From Marinimicrococcus sp033875255 (GTDB lineage Bacteria > Pseudomonadota > Alphaproteobacteria > Geminicoccales > Geminicoccaceae), in the NCBI GenBank assembly GCA_033875255.1, contig JAWZSN010000002.1, forward strand, positions 233,283 to 297,282: DNA of 64,000 bases. Direction: 5' to 3'. The notes below the pieces were generated by a model. The model ran no database searches, was not told the DNA's origin, and was given only the letters and a program-made list of their open reading frames with translations. The translations under genes and the position numbers were made by a program. This document shows positions 16,492-24,748 of the stretch, piece after piece (the stretch's first letter is position 1; the number at the start of each line of letters is the position of its first letter).

Positions 16492-17544
16492 ATGGCATTG
16501 GTCACCGGTACCGACAAGAAGGACACCATCACGCTGGAGCAGGTGTCGGCGGGGGTGACGGGACAGCCCGGGGGAGAGGACGATCAGGTTTTCGGCCTGT
16601 TCGGCAACGACACGATCGAGACGGGCGCCGGCGCCGACCAGGGCTGGGGCGACATCGTCGACACGATCGAGAAGGGCAAGGGCGGCAACGACAAGATCAG
16701 CACCGGCGAGGGTGAGGACATCATCGTCGGCGACGCCGCCAATCTCTCCGGCAAGGGCAAGGGTGGCAATGACCGGGCCGATGCCGGAGCGGACGACGAC
16801 GAGGTCTACGGCGATGCCCTGGAGGAGATGACGGGCAAGTCCAGAGGCGGCGACGACACGATCGACGGCGGCGAAGGCGGCGACCGCCTCGTCGGCGATG
16901 CCGATCTCATGCTGGAGAGCTCCAAGGGCGGCAACGACAAGATCACGGGCGGCGCTGGCGCCGACTTCATGTATGGCGACGGCGTCGGCACCAACGGCGA
17001 CTCCCGGGGCGGCAAGGACCGGCTCGAGGGCGGCGAGGGCGACGACGAGCTCTATGGCGAAGGCTTCGAGCTGCGCGACAACGCCAAGGCGGGCAATGAC
17101 GAGCTGTTCGGCGGTGCCGGCGACGACCAGCTGTGGGGCGATGCCCGCAGCGAATCCACCGACGACACCACGACAGGCGGCAATGACAAGCTGCATGGCG
17201 GCGACGGTGACGACTTCCTGGTCGGCGGAGGCGGCAACGACAAGCTGTGGGGCGACGCCGATTCGGACACGTTCGACTTCGACCCGGGCAGCGGCAAGGA
17301 CAAGGTGAAGGATTTCATGAGGGGCGAGGATCTGCTCGACTTCGGCGGGTATGGTCTCGATTTCTCCTCGCTGGACAGCAACGACGACGAGGTGCTCAAC
17401 GGCGACGACGAGTTCGTTAAGGCCGGTAAGAACAAGCTCAGCATCGATCTCGGCGCGGCCTCGCAGGGCGACGCCGGAGCCGACGTCGTGAAGATCGCCG
17501 GTGTCAACGAGCTGGACGCGGCCGATATCGTCGTCGCCACCTGA
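16492..17544 (+). CDS. RTX-type calcium-binding repeat protein (copy 1)
   Basis: This acidic 350-residue protein is built from glycine/aspartate nonapeptides (GGxGxDxUx), which fold as a calcium-loaded parallel beta-roll. The repeats come in units of about 27-29 residues: two good nonapeptides, then a third that lacks the pattern and carries Lys/Arg (GKGKGGND, GKSRGGDD, ESSKGGND). The N-terminus is GTDKKDTI...AGVTG. The C-terminal part has an EF-hand-like loop DSNDDEVLNGDD near residue 300 and ends IAGVNELDAADIVVAT. No classical signal peptide is visible. Such proteins are normally exported by type I secretion, but no HlyB/HlyD/TolC gene is nearby. Function unknown, possibly surface or biofilm matrix. 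Confidence 0.8.
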   Translation: MALVTGTDKKDTITLEQVSAGVTGQPGGEDDQVFGLFGNDTIETGAGADQGWGDIVDTIEKGKGGNDKISTGEGEDIIVGDAANLSGKGKGGNDRADAGADDDEVYGDALEEMTGKSRGGDDTIDGGEGGDRLVGDADLMLESSKGGNDKITGGAGADFMYGDGVGTNGDSRGGKDRLEGGEGDDELYGEGFELRDNAKAGNDELFGGAGDDQLWGDARSESTDDTTTGGNDKLHGGDGDDFLVGGGGNDKLWGDADSDTFDFDPGSGKDKVKDFMRGEDLLDFGGYGLDFSSLDSNDDEVLNGDDEFVKAGKNKLSIDLGAASQGDAGADVVKIAGVNELDAADIVVAT

Positions 17545-17572
17545 TCGCCCCGCCTTGTCATGATGCATTGTC

Positions 17573-17600
17573 CACGCGCCGGCCCCCCGGCCGGCGCGTG
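17573..17600 (+). terminator. Strong hairpin after RTX copy 1
   Basis: A perfect 12-base stem CACGCGCCGGCC / GGCCGGCGCGTG with a CCCC loop lies about 30 bases after the stop of the first RTX gene. TGTCTCCT follows instead of a clean U-run. It most likely ends the RTX mRNA or protects its 3' end. Confidence 0.6.
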
Positions 17601-17672
17601 TCTCCTGGAGGGCTGGACAGGCTCGCCAGAGGCCTTGGGTACGGCCGCCGGGCAGATATTGGCTCGACGAGC

Positions 17673-17735
17673 TCTAACGCTGTGATTTAGGAAACAGGCA
17701 ATCACAAAGAATTTTAAGAGAATTGTTTCTAACGC
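17673..17735. promoter_or_regulatory. AT-rich element with direct and inverted repeats
   Basis: In an otherwise GC-rich spacer, a roughly 65-base AT-rich block is bounded by two direct copies of TCTAACGC (17673-17680 and 17728-17735). Inside it is an inverted repeat GTGATT-N12-AATCAC (17682-17687 / 17700-17705). It lies 40 bases before the Shine-Dalgarno of the small ORF at 17775 and looks like a promoter/operator region. The regulator is unknown. Confidence 0.35.
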
Positions 17736-17774
17736 AGCCCGGAGCCCGGCGGGGCGATTTGAAGGAGTTGAGAG

Positions 17775-18062
17775 ATGGGCCGACTAGGCAGTGATCGTCG
17801 TGGGGAACTCCAGCGGAAGGCGGGCGAGGCTGGAGTGCTCGCATCCCGGAGCGCGGCCGGCGAGCCGCGTCCCGCCCGTCCGCTCTGGCGGGTGACAGCG
17901 CCTGGCCTGTGTCGGCTGACCGCCAGCGAGCAGGAGGTGCTGGCGCTTCTCGAGAGTCAGCCGCGTGCCCGGCTCGCCTTCCTCGCCGATGGGGGATGGA
18001 ACGAGGTGGCGCCGCTGCCCGGAAGCTTCCTCCGGCATGCTTGCGTATCCGAGGGCGCCTGA
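17775..18062 (+). CDS. Small unrecognised protein between RTX genes
   Basis: This is a possible 95-residue protein. In its favour are a good Shine-Dalgarno (AAGGAG eight bases before the ATG) and the AT-rich, repeat-bearing promoter-like block upstream. The first third is Arg/Gly-rich and looks unstructured. The second half (LTASEQEVLALLESQPRARL and AFLADGGWNEVAPLPG) could form a helix and short strands. I recognise no family. It may be a real accessory gene of the RTX cluster or a chance frame in GC-rich DNA. Confidence 0.35.
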   Translation: MGRLGSDRRGELQRKAGEAGVLASRSAAGEPRPARPLWRVTAPGLCRLTASEQEVLALLESQPRARLAFLADGGWNEVAPLPGSFLRHACVSEGA

Positions 18063-18230
18063 AATCGCAGCATGACGCAAACTGCGCGATGCAACGCGCT
18101 GCGGTTGCCGTTATTCGTGAAGTCAGCGTGCGTCGCTACGCAGAGGGCACAGCCACCGGGACGGCTCCGGGTATTGGCTGCTATTGCGCCGACTTGCACG
18201 ACTGAACGGTAACGGTTGAGAGAGTTGGAC
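18063..18230. other. Leader region of RTX copy 2
   Basis: This 168-base spacer precedes the second RTX gene. It is only moderately GC-rich and ends with GAGAGAG ahead of the ATG at 18231. No hairpin or clear operator was seen. It presumably holds the promoter of this copy, since the first copy ends in its own hairpin. Confidence 0.35.
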
Positions 18231-19256
18231 ATGGCAGACGTTCTCGGCACCGACAAGAACGACCAGATTTCCGTCGTCCTCACGTCGGCCGGTGTGACCG
18301 GCGCACCGACCGCCGACGGTGACAACATCGTTGGTGACTTCGGCAAGGACGAGATCGCTGCCGGGGGCGGCGACGATGTCGTTACCGGCGATCTGGCCGA
18401 CCTCGGCGGCAAGCAGAAGGGCGGCAACGACATCATCTTTGGTGAGGACGGCGAGGACACGCTCTACGGCGACGCCTCCAACGAGATGACCGGCAAAGCC
18501 AAGGGCGGCAAGGACTTCATCGACGGCGGCGCTGACGATGACCGCATCGCCGGCGATGCCGAGCACATGATCGGCAGCAGCAGGGGCGGTCACGACGTCC
18601 TGTTCGGCGGCGATGGCAGCGACCAGATCTACGGCGACGGCGTCGGTACCCGCGAGAACGCCCGCGGCGGCAACGACACCATCTTCGGCGGAGCAGGCGA
18701 CGACTTCCTGCATGGCGAGGGCTGGGAGCTGCGCGACAATGCCCGCGGCGGCAACGACAAGATTTTCGGCGGGGAGGGCGACGACACGATCTTCGGCGAC
18801 GCCAGGCCGGACTTCACCGATCCCACCACGCGCGGCGGCAACGACAAGCTTTTTGGCGAGGATGGCGACGACACTATCTATGGCGGTGCGGGCAACGACC
18901 TGCTCGACGGCGGCGAGGGCAACGACATCCTGGTCGGCGGTCTCGGCAAGGACAAGCTCATCGGCGGCGCCGGCGCCGACGAGTTCCGCTACGAGATCGG
19001 CGGCGGCAAGGACAAGATCCTCGACTTCGTCTCGGGCGAGGATGTCCTCGACCTGGGTGACTACAATCTGAGCTTCGCCGATCTCGACACCAACCAGGAC
19101 AATGTCATCGGCAAGGGCGACGACCTCGTCAAGGCCGGCAAGAAGGGCATGACGATCGACCTGAGCGGTGCCGAAGGCGGCATGAAGGGCGACGTGATCA
19201 AGATCGCCGGCGTCAACGAGCTGCAGGAATCCGACATCGCCTTCGCCGTCGGCTGA
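18231..19256 (+). CDS. RTX-type calcium-binding repeat protein (copy 2)
   Basis: This 341-residue paralogue of the preceding RTX protein has the same plan. The N-terminus is GTDKNDQIS...AGVTG, followed by seven or so 27-residue double-nonapeptide units (GGNDIIFGEDGEDTLYGD). Near the end a canonical run of contiguous nonapeptides (GGAGNDLLDGGEGNDILVGG) leads into a C-terminal domain. That domain has an EF-hand-like loop DTNQDNVIGKGD and ends KIAGVNELQESDIAFAVG. Its last 100 codons and its terminator are nearly identical in DNA to copy 3, so these two are the most recent duplicates. No signal peptide is seen. Calcium-dependent folding outside the cell is the family expectation. Confidence 0.8.
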   Translation: MADVLGTDKNDQISVVLTSAGVTGAPTADGDNIVGDFGKDEIAAGGGDDVVTGDLADLGGKQKGGNDIIFGEDGEDTLYGDASNEMTGKAKGGKDFIDGGADDDRIAGDAEHMIGSSRGGHDVLFGGDGSDQIYGDGVGTRENARGGNDTIFGGAGDDFLHGEGWELRDNARGGNDKIFGGEGDDTIFGDARPDFTDPTTRGGNDKLFGEDGDDTIYGGAGNDLLDGGEGNDILVGGLGKDKLIGGAGADEFRYEIGGGKDKILDFVSGEDVLDLGDYNLSFADLDTNQDNVIGKGDDLVKAGKKGMTIDLSGAEGGMKGDVIKIAGVNELQESDIAFAVG

Positions 19257-19278
19257 TGCGAGGGAGGTGAGAAAAAGG

Positions 19279-19306
19279 GGCGCCGGCTGCGCAAGCGGCC
19301 GGCGCC
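19279..19306 (+). terminator. Hairpin after RTX copy 2
   Basis: GGCGCCGGC / GCCGGCGCC, a perfect 9-base stem with an 11-base... 10-base loop region, lies 23 bases after the stop and is followed by GTTCGTT. The same structure with almost the same flanks follows copy 3, so it was duplicated with the gene. Confidence 0.65.
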
Positions 19307-19535
19307 GTTCGTTGGAGGGGGAGCGCGCCCCGTGCCCGGAGCGCCGCGGGGTCCGTCAGAATCTGTACCATAGCACCTCAAGTCGATTGTTGTTTTTGGT
19401 GATTCCCGCCAAGGTTGCGCGTATGCCGTGCAGACAATGCAGCGCGGAGCCGGGCGGCAATAATTCAAGAACCAGGCGTCACAGCCTGGCCTGCCAGTTC
19501 TTGACGCTGCATGCCAAACCTCCAGAGGCAACAGC
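19307..19535. other. Leader region of RTX copy 3
   Basis: This spacer of about 230 bases contains a T-rich patch (TTGTTGTTTTTGG, about 19387-19399) and a small hairpin CCAGGC-GTCACA-GCCTGG (about 19472-19489) in the leader. It ends with the ATG of copy 3 at 19536. It presumably carries an independent promoter, but no clear consensus pair was identified. Confidence 0.35.
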
Positions 19536-20558
19536 ATGGCCATCGTCGACGGTACCAACAAGAACGACCAGATTTCCGTCCTGTCGGCTTCCGAGGGTGT
19601 CTCGGGCCTTGCGACCGATGATTTCGACAACATCGCCGGCTTCTTCGGCAACGACGTCATCGAGGCCGGCGACGGCTTCGACATCGTCACTGGCGATTTC
19701 GACGATCTGTTCGGTCAGGGCAAGGGCGGCAACGATCTGATCTTCGGTCAGGGCGGCTCCGATCTCCTGTACGGCGACGCCTCCAACGAGATGCTCGACC
19801 GCTCGAAGGGCGGCAAGGACGGTATTCTCGGCGGCGCCGGCAACGACATCATGTTCGGCGACGCGCCGTCGCTCTACAACTCTTCCAAGGGCGGCAATGA
19901 CGGGCTCGACGGCGGTGACGGCGACGACACCATCTTCGGCGACGGCAGTGGCTTCGACAACGCCGTGATGGGCAACGACTTCATCTTTGGCGGCACCGGC
20001 GCCGACACGCTCTATGGCGACGGCTTCGAGCTGCGCGACAAGGCCCGCGGCGGCAACGACACGATCTTCGGCGGCGAGGGCGACGACACGATCTTCGGCG
20101 ACGCCGATATCGGCATGACCGACGCCAGCGCCGCTGGCGGCAACGACAAGCTCTATGGCGAGGACGGCGACGACACCATCTACGGCGGCGGCGGCAACGA
20201 CCTGCTGGATGGCGGCGCCGGCGACGACATCCTGGTCGGCGGTCTGGGCAAGGACAAGCTCACCGGCGGCAGCGGCTTCGACCGGTTCGTCTACGAGATC
20301 GGCGGCGGCAAGGACCAGATCCTCGACTTCGTCTCGGGCGAGGATGTCCTCGACCTTGGCGACTACAATCTGAGCTTCGCCGATCTCGACACGAACCAGG
20401 ACAATGTCATCGGCAAGGGCGACGACTTCGTCAAGGCCGGCAAGAAGGGCTTGACGATCGACCTGAGCGGTGCGGAAGGCGGCGTGAAGGGCGACGTGAT
20501 CAAGATCGCGGGCGTCAACGAGCTGCAGGAGGCGGACATCGGCGTCGCCATCGTCTGA
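19536..20558 (+). CDS. RTX-type calcium-binding repeat protein (copy 3)
   Basis: This 340-residue paralogue starts GTNKNDQIS...EGVSG. The 27-residue units follow (GGNDLIFGQGGSDLLYGD and so on, each ending in a Lys/Arg-bearing spacer), then contiguous nonapeptides GGGGNDLLDGGAGDDILVGG. The C-terminal domain has an EF-hand-like DTNQDNVIGKGDD and the tail KIAGVNELQEADIGVAIV. It differs from copy 2 mainly in the middle repeats. Export route and partner are unknown, since the window has no type I secretion genes. Confidence 0.8.
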   Translation: MAIVDGTNKNDQISVLSASEGVSGLATDDFDNIAGFFGNDVIEAGDGFDIVTGDFDDLFGQGKGGNDLIFGQGGSDLLYGDASNEMLDRSKGGKDGILGGAGNDIMFGDAPSLYNSSKGGNDGLDGGDGDDTIFGDGSGFDNAVMGNDFIFGGTGADTLYGDGFELRDKARGGNDTIFGGEGDDTIFGDADIGMTDASAAGGNDKLYGEDGDDTIYGGGGNDLLDGGAGDDILVGGLGKDKLTGGSGFDRFVYEIGGGKDQILDFVSGEDVLDLGDYNLSFADLDTNQDNVIGKGDDFVKAGKKGLTIDLSGAEGGVKGDVIKIAGVNELQEADIGVAIV

Positions 20559-20578
20559 GGCGAGGGACGTGAGAGAAA

Positions 20579-20610
20579 GGGGCGCCGGCTGCGTCATCGG
20601 CCGGCGCCCC
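20579..20610. terminator. Bidirectional hairpin between RTX copy 3 and the ABC operon
   Basis: A perfect 11-base stem GGGGCGCCGGC / GCCGGCGCCCC with a 10-base loop is followed on the plus strand by TTCCTTGT. It sits between two convergent genes, 20 bases from the RTX stop and 14 bases from the stop of the ABC ATPase, and probably ends both transcripts. Confidence 0.7.
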
Positions 20611-20624
20611 TTCCTTGTCGGCAG

Positions 20625-22271
20625 TCAGGCGGCGAACTGGCCGAACGCGAAGTCGCGGCCCGGTGCCGCCTCGAACAGGGCCTTCGTGTAGGCGTGCCGG
20701 GGGTTGGCGAACACCTCCTGGGCGTCGCCATATTCCACCACCTGCCCCTGCTTCATCACCGCCACGCGGTCGCAGACCTGGGCTGCCACCCTGAGATCGT
20801 GGGTGATGAACAGCATCGCCAGGTCGAGCTTCTGGCGGATATCGTCGAGCAGCAGCAGAACCTGGTTCTGCACCGAGACGTCGAGCGCCGAGACCGCCTC
20901 GTCGGCGATCAGCAGCTCCGGGCCCATGGCGAGCGCCCGGGCGATGCAGATGCGCTGGCGCTGCCCGCCTGAGAACTGGTGCGGGTAGCGCTCGAGGGCG
21001 GCAGGGTCGAGCTGAACCAGCTCCATCAGCTCGCGGGCTCGCGCCCGGGCCTCCTCCATAGGCTGGCCGAAATTCATCGGCCCCTCGACGATCGACTGGC
21101 CGACCGTGCGTCGCGGGTTGAGCGAGCGGTAGGGGTCCTGGAAGACCACCTGGATGCGCTGGCGGTGCTGGCGGAGCTGCCTCGTGCTCAGCGTGCCGAT
21201 CTGGTCGCGGTCGAGCCAGATCTCGCCGCCCGACGGGTCGATCAGGCGGGCGATGCAGCGCGCGACGGTGGACTTGCCGGAGCCCGATTCGCCGACGATC
21301 CCCAAGGTCTCGCCCTTGCGGATCTCGAGGGTGACGGCGTCGGCTGCATGCACCACGCGGCCGCCGCCAAAGAGGCCCTTGTGGCCATAGGTCTTGGCGA
21401 GCTGCTCGGTGCGCAGCACCACCGGGGCGGTAACCCGGCCGGCGGCGTGGCGGGGCTTCATGCTGGGCACCGAGGAGATCAGCATGCGGGTATAGGGGTG
21501 CTGCGGCCGGGTGAGGACCTCCTCGGCGGTGCCCTGCTCGACCACCTTGCCCCACTGCATCACCACGACCCGGTCGGCGATCTCCGCCACCACGCCGAAA
21601 TCGTGGGTGATGAACAGGACCCCGGTATCGTGGCCCTGGCCGGTCTGCAGGTCCTTCATGAGCTTGAGGATCTGCGCCTGGGTGGTGACGTCGAGGGCGG
21701 TGGTGGGCTCGTCGGCGATCAGCAGCGCCGGCTCGAGGATCAGCGCCATGGCGATCATGATGCGCTGGCGCTGGCCGCCGGAGAGCTGGTGCGGGAAGGA
21801 GGCCGCCATGCGCTCGGGGTCCGGAAGATGGACCTCGGAGAGGATGTGCAGGATCTTCCTGCGGCGTTCGCCGGCATCGAGGCTGGTGTGGGTGCAGAGC
21901 ACCTCGTCGATCTGCCGGCCGCAGGTCATGACCGGGTTCAGCGCGGTCATCGGCTCCTGGAAGATCATGCCGACCCGCGCGCCACGCAACTCGCGCAGGC
22001 GGGCCTCGCTGGCCTCTAGCAGGTTCTCGCCCTCGAGCAGGATCCGGCCCCCGGCCGGGCGCAGCTGACCCTTGGGAAGCAGGCCCATGACACTGTGCGC
22101 GGTCACCGACTTGCCAGAGCCGGACTCGCCCACGACGCAGACGATCTCGCGCGGCCGGACCTGCAGGCTGACATCCTCGACAGCGAAACGACGGTCGCCA
22201 CCCCTGGGCAGCTCCACCTTGAGCTGGCTCACCTCGAGAACGGGTTGCCGCGCGTTTGCCGCTTCGCTCAT
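20625..22271 (-). CDS. Fused double ATPase of a peptide-type ABC importer (DppD-DppF-like)
   Basis: This 548-residue cytoplasmic protein contains two complete ABC ATPase halves. The first has Walker A GESGSGKS near residue 47, signature LSGGQ and Walker B LLIADEPT. The second has GESGSGKS near 325, FSGGQRQ and LLIADEAV. Each half ends with the C-terminal extension typical of oligopeptide/nickel transporters. In most dpp/opp systems these are two genes, whereas the fused form resembles GsiA. The start is the ATG behind GGAGGCAGGA. It closes the minus-strand operon with the binding protein and two permeases. Confidence 0.9.
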   Translation of the reverse strand: MSEAANARQPVLEVSQLKVELPRGGDRRFAVEDVSLQVRPREIVCVVGESGSGKSVTAHSVMGLLPKGQLRPAGGRILLEGENLLEASEARLRELRGARVGMIFQEPMTALNPVMTCGRQIDEVLCTHTSLDAGERRRKILHILSEVHLPDPERMAASFPHQLSGGQRQRIMIAMALILEPALLIADEPTTALDVTTQAQILKLMKDLQTGQGHDTGVLFITHDFGVVAEIADRVVVMQWGKVVEQGTAEEVLTRPQHPYTRMLISSVPSMKPRHAAGRVTAPVVLRTEQLAKTYGHKGLFGGGRVVHAADAVTLEIRKGETLGIVGESGSGKSTVARCIARLIDPSGGEIWLDRDQIGTLSTRQLRQHRQRIQVVFQDPYRSLNPRRTVGQSIVEGPMNFGQPMEEARARARELMELVQLDPAALERYPHQFSGGQRQRICIARALAMGPELLIADEAVSALDVSVQNQVLLLLDDIRQKLDLAMLFITHDLRVAAQVCDRVAVMKQGQVVEYGDAQEVFANPRHAYTKALFEAAPGRDFAFGQFAA

Positions 22272-22340
22272 TCCTGCCTCCGCCAACTCCGGGAGCTCAT
22301 CGCTGGCACGGGCCGGTGGCGATTGCAACCCTGCCATGCG

Positions 22341-22667
22341 TCAGCGCGTGCGGTCGCGGACCGAGCCCGGGTAGAGGCACGTGACACGGCCGACCCCCAC
22401 CGCATCCGTGGTGGCGTCGAGGAGCACCTGGCCGGCGAAATCGCAGCCCCGGGCCGCGACCTCGGCCAGCGGCACGCTCTGCACCGCCACCAGCACCACC
22501 ACGATGTCGCCCTCCCGGCACTTCTTGAGCCGGTCCTTCACCTGGCCGGAGCTGGTGATGGCGTTGGCGACACGGCAAAGGCGGCTCTCGCCGGACTGCG
22601 CGCTGGCGGGCGAAGCCTGCCACAGCAGCAGCGGGGCGAGCAGCGCGGCCGGGACAGCGCGTCTCAT
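22341..22667 (-). CDS. Small secreted cysteine-containing protein in an ABC operon
   Basis: This 108-residue protein has a clear signal peptide (MRR, hydrophobic core, cleavage after ASPASA, about residue 24). The mature 84 residues contain four cysteines (LCRVAN, KKCREG, RGCDFA, VTCLYP) and a hydrophobic strand DIVVVLVAVQSVPL. It is therefore probably a disulfide-stabilised periplasmic protein. I recognise no family. The ATG follows AAGGAG at a good distance. It lies between the DppC-like permease and the double ATPase, behind a terminator-like hairpin, so it may be regulated separately. Confidence 0.6.
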   Translation of the reverse strand: MRRAVPAALLAPLLLWQASPASAQSGESRLCRVANAITSSGQVKDRLKKCREGDIVVVLVAVQSVPLAEVAARGCDFAGQVLLDATTDAVGVGRVTCLYPGSVRDRTR

Positions 22668-22790
22668 GAAGTCGCTCCTTCTGGCCTTCCGGCGGGACCC
22701 CGGCTGGCCGGATCCGGGGGTGCCGGGGCAGGGTAGGGCGCCGCCGGGGCCACGCGCCAGTCCGACAGAAGGGGCTCGCGCAAAAGGGAA

Positions 22791-22816
22791 GGGCGGCCCC
22801 CATTGGGGAGCCGCCC
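22791..22816 (-). terminator. Intercistronic terminator/attenuator in the peptide ABC operon
   Basis: On the minus strand, GGGCGGC-T-CCCC / GGGG-GCCGCCC forms an 11-pair stem with a one-base bulge and a 3-base loop, followed by TTCCCTTTTG. It lies 37 bases after the DppC-like permease stop and before the small secreted protein. Partial termination here would lower expression of the small protein and the ATPase relative to the permeases and binding protein. Confidence 0.55.
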
Positions 22817-22852
22817 TGCTGCCGCGGGACCGGGTCGCGAAGCGTCTCGCCC

Positions 22853-23790
22853 TCACACCCGCTTGGCGAGCTTGGGATCGAGCGTGTCGCGCAGCCCGTC
22901 GCCCAGCATGTTCACCGCCAGCACGGTGAGGGCAAGGAAGATGCCGGGGAACATGATATTGTGCGGGAACACCCGGAACAGCATGCGTCCCTCCGCCATG
23001 ATGTTGCCCCAGGTGGGGATGTCGGTGGGGATGCCGACGCCGAGGAACGACAGGATCGCCTCCACGAGGATCGCCGAGGCGCAGACATAGGTGCCCTGGA
23101 CGATCAGCGGGGCGATCGTGTTGGGCAGCACGTGGCGCCAGAGGATCTTGGGCAGCGGCGTGCCCACCGAGACCGCCGCCTCGACATAGGGCTCCTCGCG
23201 CACCGACAGGACCACAGAGCGCACCAGCCGGACGACCCGGGGGATCTCGGGGATCATGATGGCGATGATGACCGTCGTGAGCCCGGCCCCCCACAGGGCC
23301 ACCAGGGCCAGTGCCAGCAGGATTCCGGGGATCGCCATCAGCCCGTCCATGACGCGCATGACGATACTGTCGAGCCACGGGATGAAGCCGCTGACCAGGC
23401 CGATCGTGAGGCCCACGACCACCGCCAGTGTTGCCACGATGATGCCGACGGCAAGCGACACGCGCGCGCCGTAGACCACCCGCGAGAACACGTCGCGGCC
23501 GAGGCTGTCCGTGCCCATCCAGTTGACCAGCGCCTCCTCGCCGCCGGTCGGCGTGGTGATGGTCATCTCGTGGCCGGGCCGCTTGTTGCGGTTCACGGGG
23601 TCGATCAGGGACGGCTCGCGTGGCGCCAGCAGCGGTGCGATGAGCGCCATGAATACCATGGCAAGCAGCACCACTGCCCCGATCACCACGCTCGGGTTGC
23701 GCGCGAGCTGCCGGAACATGCTCGGGCGCCTGGCCGCTGCCGCTGCCGCGGCGGCGGCATCGGCCTGGACGACCTCCTGGGCTGCGCTGC

Positions 23791-23794
<4 letters not shown>
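22853..23794 (-). CDS. Peptide-type ABC permease (DppC family)
   Basis: This 313-residue inner-membrane permease has an Ala-rich cytoplasmic N-terminus and a first membrane segment near residues 36-56. The periplasmic stretch carries MGTDSLGRDVFSRVVYGAR, a hallmark of DppC/OppC. The EAA loop reads YVEAAVSVGTPLPKILWRHVLP. The tail LGDGLRDTLDPKL is also typical. Its start overlaps the previous permease stop by four bases (ATGA). The substrate could be a peptide, nickel chelate or opine-like compound. Confidence 0.92.
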
Positions 23795-24732
<938 letters not shown>

Positions 24733-24748
24733 GGGTGCCTGTCGAGCC

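Noticed and set aside
16471..17568. Long antisense frame opposite RTX copy 1 (similar ones opposite copies 2 and 3)
   Set aside because: It mirrors the glycine/aspartate repeat codons on the other strand and gives a low-complexity Val/Ala/Glu product without a start signal. The sense genes explain the region.
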